Assembly (NCBI RefSeq): GCF_001435035.1
Contig: NZ_AZEU01000023.1
Span: 1 to 51,953, forward strand
DNA length: 51,953 nucleotides
Reading direction: 5' to 3'
DNA from: Lacticaseibacillus manihotivorans DSM 13343 = JCM 12514
GTDB taxonomy: Bacteria; Bacillota; Bacilli; Lactobacillales; Lactobacillaceae
Both the position numbers and the translations under genes were made by a program. The notes under the pieces are model-generated. The model ran no database searches. It was not told the DNA's origin and saw only the letters and a program-made list of their open reading frames with translations. This document shows, piece by piece, positions 34,568-43,100 of the stretch; position 1 is the first letter of the stretch, and every line of letters starts with the position of its first letter.

Positions 34568-35440
34568 TTAAAAACCAGCCGCATCCAATGCATCGCTCAA
34601 GCGCCCAAATTCAGCAATACTTAAATCTTCTGCCCGGACTTTGGCGTCGATGTCAGCCGTTTCAAGTGCTTGTTTCAATGCATCGCGATTGGCTTTGCCG
34701 TACAAGTTCACCAAGTTGTTCCATAACGTTTTTCGGCGAGCCGCAAACGCGCCACGGGTCAATTTATCAAAACTAGCTTGATTGTTAACGGTGATCAATG
34801 GTTCTGCACGGCGAGTCAAGGTCACGATGGCAGAGTCCACATTTGGCGCTGGGACAAAGTTGGTGCGTTTGACTTCAAATGCGACTTGCACATCCATTTG
34901 TTGTTGAATGGCGATGGTCAAGCTGCCGTAATCTTTGGAATTCGGCTTTGCCGTTAAGCGATCTGCGACTTCTTTTTGCATCATGACCGTCAAGCTGGTG
35001 AATGGCAGTTGCGAATTCATCAAATGGGTCAAAATCGGCGTGGTGATGTAATAAGGTAAGTTGGCGACCACTTTCAAGTTGTGTTTACCGTCAAAATGTT
35101 CTGCCACCAACTTCGGTAAATCGGCTTTGAGCACGTCTTCTAACACGACTTCGACATTGAGATAGCCGTCAAGAGTTTCCGCTAGCACTGGCAATAAACG
35201 CCCATCGACTTCTAACGCCAACACGTGATTGGCATTTTCAGCGATGAATTGCGTCAATGCCCCGATACCAGGGCCAACTTCGATCACGTCATCAGCTTGG
35301 GTGAGGCTGGCAGCGTCGACAATGTTTTGCAAAATCGTGGGGTTGGTCAAAAAATTTTGGCCGAGAGACTTCTTAAAGGTAAAGCCGTGGCGCTTTAAAA
35401 CTGCCGCAGTACGACTAGGATTGGCGATATGTTCAGGCAT
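34568..35440 (-). CDS. ksgA: 16S rRNA dimethyladenosine transferase
   Basis: A 290-aa SAM-dependent methyltransferase that dimethylates two adjacent adenines in the 3' helix of 16S rRNA during small-subunit assembly. Hallmarks: KKSLGQNFL, SAM loop VIEVGPGIGALTQF, and the catalytic NLPYYITTPIL. Its start lies eight bases inside rnmV, so translation is coupled. Confidence 0.97.
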   Translation of the reverse strand: MPEHIANPSRTAAVLKRHGFTFKKSLGQNFLTNPTILQNIVDAASLTQADDVIEVGPGIGALTQFIAENANHVLALEVDGRLLPVLAETLDGYLNVEVVLEDVLKADLPKLVAEHFDGKHNLKVVANLPYYITTPILTHLMNSQLPFTSLTVMMQKEVADRLTAKPNSKDYGSLTIAIQQQMDVQVAFEVKRTNFVPAPNVDSAIVTLTRRAEPLITVNNQASFDKLTRGAFAARRKTLWNNLVNLYGKANRDALKQALETADIDAKVRAEDLSIAEFGRLSDALDAAGF

Positions 35441-36002
35441 GGTCTTCCTCCTGATTCAGTTGGGTCAAGGCGTCGGCAAATTGTTGGGGCGTGATTTCAA
35501 ATTGACGCAGGCGTTTTTGTAATTGTTTGCCGTTGGTATAGCTGATGTGCAAGATATCGCCTAAGGCTGCGCGCCGCTTAGCCGCACGTGGCGAGCCAAT
35601 GAGTTCCGCGGTATACAAATCTTCCTGTGAAATTTGTTCTGGGGCGTCTGGGACTTCTGTGGTCAAATGGCCTAATGCTTCGCGCAATGCGGCAGGCGTG
35701 GCATGTTCAACGCCAAGCGATTGATGCGCATGATCTGGTTTGGCATCTTCGCGCGGTAAAAAGGCATGCGTCACGCCAGGCACTGCCGCAGAAATTGTCT
35801 TGCGGATCTTTTCGCCGGGAAAATCGGGATCGGTCAACACGATGACGCCGCGGGTTGCTTGGGCCTTTTTGATGAGGGCTAAGGTTTTCTCAGAAATCGC
35901 AGAGCCGCGGGTTTCGATAGTGTCCACATCCCCGAAGGCTTCATGCAGGCGCTTGGTGTCGTCGCGGCCTTCCACGACTATAATTTGTTTAAACTTACTC
36001 AT
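35433..36002 (-). CDS. rnmV: Ribonuclease M5
   Basis: A 189-aa Toprim-domain endonuclease that matures 5S rRNA in Gram-positive bacteria. The Toprim acidic residues are visible: Glu in IVVEGRDDTKRL and the DPDFPGEKIR pair. It follows tatD with no gap and overlaps ksgA by eight bases, the standard gene order. Confidence 0.96.
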   Translation of the reverse strand: MSKFKQIIVVEGRDDTKRLHEAFGDVDTIETRGSAISEKTLALIKKAQATRGVIVLTDPDFPGEKIRKTISAAVPGVTHAFLPREDAKPDHAHQSLGVEHATPAALREALGHLTTEVPDAPEQISQEDLYTAELIGSPRAAKRRAALGDILHISYTNGKQLQKRLRQFEITPQQFADALTQLNQEEDHA

Positions 36003-36776
36003 TTACTCTCCAATATTAAAAATGCGATGGGCGTTTTGCCATGTGACCGCCGCGATGTGTTCTGGCGTGTCTTCACGATACTTCGCCACAGCATCAACGA
36101 CAAAATGCGTGAAGCCTGGTTGATTTTGTTCCCCGCGATGTGGCGTTGGCGTCAAGTATGGGGCATCGGTTTCCACTAACAAGCGGTTTTCTGGGATCAC
36201 TTGAACGGATTCATGTTCTTCTGGCGCATTCTTGAAGGACACGATACCAGAATAAGACACATACATTCCCAGATCTAAGAACTTCTTAGCCCACTCAGCG
36301 TCGCCAGTGAAGCTGTGCATAATCCCACCGAAGTCTTCTAAGTGTGCAGCTTTGAGGATATCATAGCTATCTTCAAAGGCATCGCGCGAATGGATTGATA
36401 CCGGAATATGTAAATCCCGTGCGATTTCAAGTTGGCGCTTAAAGACTCGGCGTTGAATCTCACGTGGGCTGGTGTCCCAGTGATAATCCAATCCGATTTC
36501 ACCTAACGCCACGGTTTTAGGATCGGCGAGTTGTTCGATCAACAGCTTTTCGGCTGCAGGTGTGTAATCTTTAGAAGATTCTGGATGCCAGCCGACGATC
36601 GCATAAAGATTGGGAAACTCTGCCGCTAAGCGCATCGCACCAGCATTTAAGTTGGTATCTGAACCGACGATGGCCATTTTTTTCACATCGAGATCGGCAG
36701 CTTGTTGCACAAATTCCGCTTCATGGCCTGCGTACGGCGTGTCATTTAAGTGAGTATGAGAATCAAAAATCTGCAT
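36003..36776 (-). CDS. tatD: TatD family metal-dependent hydrolase
   Basis: A 257-aa TIM-barrel hydrolase (3'-5' exonuclease/DNase type). Metal ligands: DSHTHLND at the N-terminus, GEIGLDYHWD, PVSIHSRDAFEDS and ETDAPYLTP. AAAGGAG precedes the ATG. It starts the tatD-rnmV-ksgA operon; normally metG lies just upstream, here about 8 kb away. Confidence 0.96.
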   Translation of the reverse strand: MQIFDSHTHLNDTPYAGHEAEFVQQAADLDVKKMAIVGSDTNLNAGAMRLAAEFPNLYAIVGWHPESSKDYTPAAEKLLIEQLADPKTVALGEIGLDYHWDTSPREIQRRVFKRQLEIARDLHIPVSIHSRDAFEDSYDILKAAHLEDFGGIMHSFTGDAEWAKKFLDLGMYVSYSGIVSFKNAPEEHESVQVIPENRLLVETDAPYLTPTPHRGEQNQPGFTHFVVDAVAKYREDTPEHIAAVTWQNAHRIFNIGE

Positions 36777-36838
36777 TGTGAACTCCTTTTGTCGTCAAGG
36801 GCATAATCTCTACTATTATACACACTTATTGACGACTT

Positions 36839-37366
36839 CTAAAAGCTCAACCAATAATGGATATCGCATTCGCCTGCCGCTTGCGTGAATTGATACCGAA
36901 AAGTTTCCAAACCCCCGATTTGAAACCCATAATGCAAGTAAAAACGATTCGCTGCCAAGTTGCTGCCTTGCGCGATCGTGCACATGCCAGCACAGCCGTG
37001 TTGTTGCGCGATGAGCTTGGCCGCATCTAGCAACGCGCTAGCAATGCCTTGGTGTCTAGCGTCTGCATTAACTTTAAGGTCTGCCAGATACACCAACTTG
37101 TTGAATTGATATTCAAAAGTCGCCAAGCCGACACATTGGCCGTCGCGATACGCAGACAGCGCAAAGCCTAAGCGGTCGATGTCTACCAACTGGTAATGCT
37201 CTTCGGGAAAAGTCTGGGCACTGATGACGTCATCTTTAGTTTCGTGATGATGCCAGCCGGTTTCATCTCGGGTCACCTGCATATGGCCGAAACGCTCAAA
37301 CGGCTGGTTAGGTAATCGTAAGTCTTCGGCATTGGCTTTGGTGACGCGAGTGATCGTGATCGACAT
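36839..37366 (-). CDS. GNAT family N-acetyltransferase
   Basis: A 175-aa acetyltransferase. The ATG at 37366 is chosen because AAGGAGG is nine bases upstream. Acetyl-CoA binding loop: LKVNADARHQGIASALL, followed by AANRFYLHYGFQIGGLETF. It resembles streptothricin-type acetyltransferases in layout, but the substrate is unknown. It is divergent from the nitroreductase-like gene. Confidence 0.88.
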   Translation of the reverse strand: MSITITRVTKANAEDLRLPNQPFERFGHMQVTRDETGWHHHETKDDVISAQTFPEEHYQLVDIDRLGFALSAYRDGQCVGLATFEYQFNKLVYLADLKVNADARHQGIASALLDAAKLIAQQHGCAGMCTIAQGSNLAANRFYLHYGFQIGGLETFRYQFTQAAGECDIHYWLSF

Positions 37367-37487
37367 GGCATTGGGCCTCCTTGAATTTGCCTTGAGCTTA
37401 CCTTGCTGACGACTGCATTGCAAGACCGCCAATTCTTTTCCTTACATTGGCTAAAACTTCGACTATAATCAGATTGGAGGCGATTAC

Positions 37488-38204
37488 ATGTTTTTAGATC
37501 ATCGAACAATTCGCAAATTTTCCCCGCAACCAGTTGACCCCCAGTGCTTAACGCGCTTGATCACCGTGGCGCAACATACTGCAACCTCACATTTCTTGCA
37601 GTCTTTTAGCATCATTCATATCACCGATCCTGCACTGCGCTCACAAATCGCCGCCATCAGCCATCAAACTTATGTCGATGGCAACGGAGAATTATTGATT
37701 TTTGTGGCGGATCAACACCGCGCAGATCTATGTGCTGACCACCCGAACCAACTCGGCTCAACGGATAAATTTATCCAAGCCGCATCGGATACGTTGTTGG
37801 CTGCAGAAAACCTCGTCGATGCCGCTGAAAATCAAGGCCTCGGCACAGTGATTTTAGGCAGTGTCCTCAATGACCCGAAACAATTGATCTCACTGCTTCA
37901 CCTGCCGAACCTCACCTTCCCGATTTGTGGCGTGATCGTCGGCTATCCTGATCAAAAACCAAACTTCAAACCGCGTATGCCACAAAGCTTAATGAGCTTC
38001 GACAATACTTATCACTTACCTGACGACTGGCAGACACAACTAACAAATTACGATCAGGTAATCCAACATTACTATGCGACCCGCGACACCAATCAACGCG
38101 AGGAAACCTTCTCTCACTTGTTAGCTAACGGTGCCGCCCATACACCACAAAAGCGCAGTGAATTACTCGAGGCGCTCCATCAACAAGGACTGTGCCTGAA
38201 ATAA
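37488..38204 (+). CDS. Nitroreductase family (NfrA-like) flavin oxidoreductase
   Basis: A 238-aa FMN enzyme of the NfsA/FRP group. The N-terminal HRTIRKF (FMN phosphate site), the region SDTLLAAENLVDAAENQGLGTVILGSV and VIVGYPDQKPNFKPRMP are typical. It should use NAD(P)H to reduce nitro compounds, quinones or flavin. GGAGG lies before the ATG. It is monocistronic and followed by the toxin-antitoxin locus. Confidence 0.9.
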   Translation: MFLDHRTIRKFSPQPVDPQCLTRLITVAQHTATSHFLQSFSIIHITDPALRSQIAAISHQTYVDGNGELLIFVADQHRADLCADHPNQLGSTDKFIQAASDTLLAAENLVDAAENQGLGTVILGSVLNDPKQLISLLHLPNLTFPICGVIVGYPDQKPNFKPRMPQSLMSFDNTYHLPDDWQTQLTNYDQVIQHYYATRDTNQREETFSHLLANGAAHTPQKRSELLEALHQQGLCLK

Positions 38205-38239
38205 CTTCCCAATAAAAACTTTCATCTTTTAATCTTAAT

Positions 38240-38268
38240 TTGTGTCTTGTCAAGCATCATGCGACAAT
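38240..38268 (+). promoter_or_regulatory. Candidate RNA I (toxin mRNA) promoter
   Basis: TTGTGT (38240-38245), 17 bp, GACAAT (38263-38268). The transcript would start near the hairpin GGCAGCTGCC, matching the 5' stem of Fst-type toxin mRNAs, and CCTCC next to it can pair with the GGGGG ribosome site. Confidence 0.55.
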
Positions 38269-38304
38269 CATCTCTAGGCAGCTGCCTCCAAAGGGGGTGT
38301 TGTT

Positions 38305-38389
38305 TTGTTTAAGGATTTCTTGACGATTATCGTAGGCCCTCATCATTCATTTGATTGAGCGTTGGCTGGACGCTCTAGACGATGATTAG
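38305..38389 (+). pseudogene. Fst/Lpt-like type I toxin, frame broken
   Basis: From TTG at 38305, after GGGGGTG, the frame reads MFKDFLTIIVGP and then runs off into HHSFD and a stop (38356). One base into the next frame, 38339-38389 reads LIIHLIERWLDALDDD and a stop. Together they give an Fst-family toxin: short hydrophobic helix with a Pro, then WLD and an acidic tail. An in-frame stop (TAG, 38333) precedes the second part, so no single frame encodes the whole. A two-base loss or one-base gain near the CCC at 38337-38339 would explain this, as would a sequencing error or programmed frameshift. Intact homologues are small membrane-damaging peptides of about 30 aa. Confidence 0.72.
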
Positions 38390-38426
38390 CCAGTTGCCGA
38401 CCAGACCCACACGCCTGAAATAAGGT

Positions 38427-38466
38427 GAAAAAAATCCCCACTTCGGACAAGGAAGTGGGGATTTGT
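38427..38466. terminator. Bidirectional terminator shared by toxin RNA I and antitoxin RNA II
   Basis: Stem AATCCCCACTT/AAGTGGGGATT with loop CGGACAAGG, A7 on the left and T-rich sequence on the right. Converging transcripts overlap at this terminator, as in par loci. Confidence 0.82.
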
Positions 38467-38492
38467 GTTGTTTTGTTAAAAGATTTTCTGAC
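38427..38492 (-). ncRNA. Putative antitoxin RNA II of a par/Fst-like locus
   Basis: A predicted short RNA of about 65 nt, transcribed on the minus strand from the promoter at 38499-38527 to the bidirectional terminator. It contains the complement of a direct repeat: 38464-38494 (GTGTTGTTTTGTT-AAAGATTTTCTGACAAT) resembles 38295-38328 over the toxin start (GTGTTGTTTTGTTTAAGGATTTCTTGACGAT). Hence RNA II can pair with the toxin translation start as well as with the terminator, the two contact points known for RNA II of plasmid pAD1 par. Confidence 0.72.
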
Positions 38493-38498
38493 AATCAC

Positions 38499-38527
38499 AT
38501 CATACCATGACCCGACAGTTCGCGCAA
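38499..38527 (-). promoter_or_regulatory. Antitoxin RNA II promoter
   Basis: Minus strand TTGCGC (38527-38522), 17 bp, extended -10 TGGTATGAT (TATGAT 38504-38499). The -35 lies inside a perfect palindrome. Confidence 0.75.
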
Positions 38528-38543
38528 CTGATCAGTTGCGCGA
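38520..38543. repeat. 24-bp perfect palindrome over the RNA II -35 box
   Basis: A perfect inverted repeat with 12-bp arms (TCGCGCAACTGA and its complement), no spacer and no adjacent T-run, so it is more likely a protein-binding operator than a terminator. Confidence 0.75.
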
Positions 38544-38595
38544 CATGATTGCGAATTGACATCAAGCATCACAACCGATTTCGTCACGCAATAAA

Positions 38596-38634
38596 TAAAA
38601 ACTCTCTGCCGAAAATTTTCGACAGAGAGTTTTC
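38596..38634 (-). terminator. Intrinsic terminator of gltBD
   Basis: Stem AACTCTCTGCCGAAAA/TTTTCGACAGAGAGTT with one mismatch, flanked by A- and T-runs. Confidence 0.85.
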
Positions 38635-38636
38635 AA

Positions 38637-40091
38637 TTACGCGCGCTTAGCCCCTGCTGGCACTAATTCGCTAGCCGATTGCAAAGACTTGTGGATTGCT
38701 TCAGCCGCCATGCGCCCTTCACGAATGCCCCAAATCACCAACGATGGGCCACGCTTAGCATCCCCGGCAACGTAAACTTGTTCGTTGTCAGTTTTGTAAT
38801 CGTCATAAACTTTGTGCACACCGCAGTTATCAAACACAGTGGAATCTGCGCCGGTAAAGCCCATGGCCAACAGCACCAGATCAGCGTCTTCAGTCACTTC
38901 AGTCCCAGCAACGGGTTGGAAGTGATCAGCTTCATTGATGGTAATGCTTTGCAGCTGACCGTTATCGCCATGAAAGGCAGTGATGGTATGCGCAAAACGA
39001 GTCAATGGCTTGTCAGAGAGTTCTGCATATTCGCTTTGACCGTAACCGGTGCGTTGGGTCCGCGGCCATTCAGGCCAAGGATTGTTATCAGGACGCTGTT
39101 TGGGAGCCGCTGGTACGATTTCCAATTGTAAAATGTCGCGCGCGCCTAAGCGCAAAGCCGTTGCGATGCAGTCATTGCCAGTATCCCCGCCGCCGACGAC
39201 GACAATTTTCTTGCCAGCAAGTTTCGTGTTGGCTTTGGTGCCTTCTTTTAACACGGCATGGGTCGCATCAGATAAGAAGTCCAAGGCTTGCTTGACGCCT
39301 TTGAGCTGACGACCTGGCGCATTGAGTTCACGCGGCATCCGCGCCCCGATGGCCAACAACACACGAGCGTATTGCTTTTGCAGTTCGTCACCGGAAATGT
39401 CGACGCCGACACGTGTGTTGCAAATGAACTTAACGCCAACTTTTTCCATCACAGCGATCCGACGAGCGACATCTTCTTTAGGCAACTTCATGTTCGGAAT
39501 GCCGTACATCACTAACCCACCAGGACGATCAGCGGCTTCATACACCGTGACATCATAGCCTAGTTGGTTCAACCGCCAAGCCGCGGTCAATCCAGCCGGG
39601 CCTGAGCCGACAATGGCGACTTTGATGCCATTGTGGGACACTGGACGGCCCGCTTCTTCGACCCAACCATATTTGAAGGCTTGATCGATAATGAAGCGTT
39701 CGTTGTTGCGAATCGTGATGCCTTTGTTGTGCAGGGCTTCGTTACAAGACACTTCACAAGGCGCAGGACACACGTGTCCGGTGAAATCAGGCAACGGGTT
39801 GGTCAACGTCAAGCGTTGAAAGGCTCGTTTGTCTTCATTGCGCCCGACAAAATCTTGCCATTCTGGGATCAAGTTGTCGTTTGGACAACCTGATACTGCT
39901 TTACCACCTGCGTAAGCATAACCGACATGGCAATGCGGCACACCACAGTTCATGCAGCGCAAAGCTTGTTGCCGCCGGTCTGCTTCAGACAGCGGCAGTT
40001 CCATTTCATCAAAATCCAAGATGCGAGTCTTGGGATCGCGCCAAGGGTTATCCTTGCGCGTATATTTCATAAAGCCAAAAGGATCTGACAT
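38637..40091 (-). CDS. gltD: Glutamate synthase (NADPH) small subunit
   Basis: A 484-aa flavoprotein that passes electrons from NAD(P)H to the large subunit. N-terminal Fe-S cysteines are in CMNCGVPHC, GCPNDNLIP and CPAPCEVSC. The FAD site is VGSGPAGLTAAWRLNQLG and the NADPH site VVVGGGDTGNDCIATALRLG; VYVAGDAKRGPSLVIWGI closes the FAD domain. AGGAGG precedes the ATG. It lies 25 bp after gltB. The pair makes glutamate from glutamine and 2-oxoglutarate. Confidence 0.97.
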   Translation of the reverse strand: MSDPFGFMKYTRKDNPWRDPKTRILDFDEMELPLSEADRRQQALRCMNCGVPHCHVGYAYAGGKAVSGCPNDNLIPEWQDFVGRNEDKRAFQRLTLTNPLPDFTGHVCPAPCEVSCNEALHNKGITIRNNERFIIDQAFKYGWVEEAGRPVSHNGIKVAIVGSGPAGLTAAWRLNQLGYDVTVYEAADRPGGLVMYGIPNMKLPKEDVARRIAVMEKVGVKFICNTRVGVDISGDELQKQYARVLLAIGARMPRELNAPGRQLKGVKQALDFLSDATHAVLKEGTKANTKLAGKKIVVVGGGDTGNDCIATALRLGARDILQLEIVPAAPKQRPDNNPWPEWPRTQRTGYGQSEYAELSDKPLTRFAHTITAFHGDNGQLQSITINEADHFQPVAGTEVTEDADLVLLAMGFTGADSTVFDNCGVHKVYDDYKTDNEQVYVAGDAKRGPSLVIWGIREGRMAAEAIHKSLQSASELVPAGAKRA

Positions 40092-40116
40092 GTTGTTTTC
40101 CTCCTACGCGCTTCGG

Positions 40117-43100
40117 TTACTTGACAGTGGGTTGTGGGCCCATCACTTGATCAAAGGCGGCTTGTTCAAGATCCTTGGCGGCAACGCCTTGTTTCTTTAA
40201 GTCTGCCATTAAATCATTCATACGATGGAATTCTTTAGGATAAACCTTCACGAAATCTTTTTGTGCTTGATCCCAACTAGCCAAAATCTCTAAGGCTTTG
40301 GCAGAGTTGGTGTAGCGCGCATGCTTGACGATCAAGTCATGCAAAATTTCGTCGCCAGCCGTTTCACCGACTTTGAAGAATTCGATCATGTCCAGGTTGG
40401 CATTGGCTTTGAGTTTGTGATCTGGGTCGTACACATAAGCGACCCCACCAGACATCCCAGCACCAAAGTTGCGACCGGTTGAACCTAAGATCACTGCAGT
40501 CCCACCAGTCATGTATTCACAACCATGATCGCCGATACCTTCAACGACCACATTGGCCCCAGAGTTACGCACGGCAAACCGTTCACCAGCCCGCCCGTTG
40601 AAGAAGGCTTCGCCACTAGTGGCACCAAAGCAGGCAACGTTGCCGACAATTGGCGCATTGGCATAAAGTTCAGCGGCTTGTTTTGGCGCTTGGACGATCA
40701 AACGGCCACCAGACAAGCTCTTGCCAACATAGTCGTTGGCTTCACCAATCAAGCGCAAGGTCAACCCTTCAGCTGCAAAGGCGCCAAAGCTTTGACCAGC
40801 GACCCCAGTGTATTCATAGGTCAAACGATCATCTGGTAAATGATCATCTGAGAAGCGCTTGGCTAACCAGCCAGAAATCCGGGCTCCTGCAGAGCGATCG
40901 ATGTTGTTGATGGTTTTTTTGATGACAGTTTGTTCATCAGATTTCACCGCTTGTTCGGCAAACGCGTTGAGTTCAGGCCGTTCGTCTGCAGGCTTGAACG
41001 GATCGGCAACTTTGCGTTCGATGCCGTAAGTCTTGCCTAACATGCGTGAAAAGTCCAAGGTCTTGGCCTTACCAGTGGCGGTAAAGCGTGGAACTAAGTG
41101 TTCGACGTGGCCGACCATTTCATCGACGGTGCGATAGCCAAGTTGGGCCATTTGTTCGCGTAAGTCTTCGGCGATAAATTGCATGCAGTTGATGACATTT
41201 TCAGGCGTGCCGATGAAGAACTTGCGCAAGGCTGGGTTTTGCGTGGCGATCCCAGTTGGGCAAGTGTTCAACGAGCAAACCCGCATCATGATACAGCCGA
41301 CGGATACTAAGACCAGCGAGGCAAAAGAGAATTCTTCCGCGCCGAGCATAATGGCAACCGCCACATCGCGGCCATCCATCAATTTCCCATCTGTTTCCAA
41401 AATGGCCCGTTGACGCAGGCGGTTCATCGCCAAGGTTTGATGGGCTTCAGACAAGCCCATTTCCCAAGGCAAACCGGCATCACGTACTGAGTTGCGTGGT
41501 GCGGCGCCAGTCCCGCCGTCATAACCTGAGATCACGACTTTGTCAGCACCAGCTTTAACGACCCCAGTGGCGATGGTCCCAACACCAGTTGAGGAAACCA
41601 ATTTCACTGTCACAGCAGCATCTGGATTGACTTGCTTCAAATCAAAGATCAATTGCTTTAAATCTTCGATGGAGTAAATATCATGATGCGGTGGCGGGGA
41701 GATCAACCGCACACCAGGCACGGAACCGCGGACTTCAGCGACCCATGGGAAGTTTTTAGTCCCAGGCAGTTGCCCGCCTTCACCAGGCTTGGCCCCTTGT
41801 GCCACTTTGATTTGAATTTCTTCAGCAGACATCAAGTATTCGGTGTTCACCCCAAAACGAGCAGAGGCGACTTGTTTGATCTTGGAGTTGACGTCTTTTT
41901 TCTGACCGCGCGTCTTAAAGCGCCAACGTGGTTCGCCGCCTTCACCACAGTTGGACTTCCCGCCTAAACGGTTCATCGCTTCAGCAATCGTGGTGTGCGC
42001 TTCTTCTGAAATGGAGCCATAACTCATGGCGCCAGACTTGAAGCGCTTGACGATCGACGATACAGGTTCAACTTCTGATAACGGCACACTTGGACGATCA
42101 GAGTGGATATGCCACTGCGAACGCAAAGTGGTCGGATCAGACAATTCTTCTTCGTGCATTTCTTTGGCGTAGTCTTGGTACAACTTGTAATCGCCTAAAC
42201 GCACTGCCCGTTGGAACTTGTAAATCGTGCGCGGATTGTACAAATGGTGTTCGCCTTCTGCGCGATACTTGAAGGAGCCACCAGATGGTAAATCGCGATT
42301 AGCCGTTGGCCCAAAGGCACGGTCATAGCGCGCCATGTATTCGGCTTCGATTTGATCCAAACCGATGCCGCCGATCCGACTTTGCGTGCCGGTGAAGTAT
42401 TCGTCCACCACATCAGTGGCCAAGCCGACTGCTTCAAACAGTTGGGCGCCTTGATAACCGGTGATCGTGGAGATCCCCATGCGAGACATGATTTTGATGA
42501 TGCCTTTTTCTGCGGCATGACGATAAGTTTCTAAGGCATCAGACATGCCGTAAGCTTTCAACGTCGCATAAACACCATAAGGATGAATCGCACTGGCACC
42601 ATAACCCATCAACGCAGCATAATGGTGCACTTCACACGCTTCACCAGTGTCGACTAAAATCGAGGCCCGGCCGCGCTTCCCTTTGCGGACCAAGTAGTTG
42701 TTCAACCCGGAAACTGCCAGTAAAATCGGCATCACAAGTTGTTCTTTACCGGCGTCACGATCGGTTAAAATCAATAAGTTCTTGCCTGCATCCACCGCAG
42801 TTTCTGCCGCGCGGAACAAGTCGTCTAAGGCTTGTTGCAAGCGGTGTTGGCGATCAGACTTCGCATAGCAAATCGATAATTCTTGCGTGTGGAAACCATC
42901 TGTATCCAAATGGCGCAGTTTTTCAAATTCAGGCGTTGTCAACATTGGCGAGCTGAGTTTCACTTTGCGTGCATTCTTTGGATCATCTGCGGCAACGTTA
43001 GCGTCTGGGCCGATGAAGACTTCGGTGCCGATCACCAACTGTTCGCGGATCGCGTCGATCGGTGGGTTAGTGACTTGGGCGAATTGTTGTTTGAAATAAG

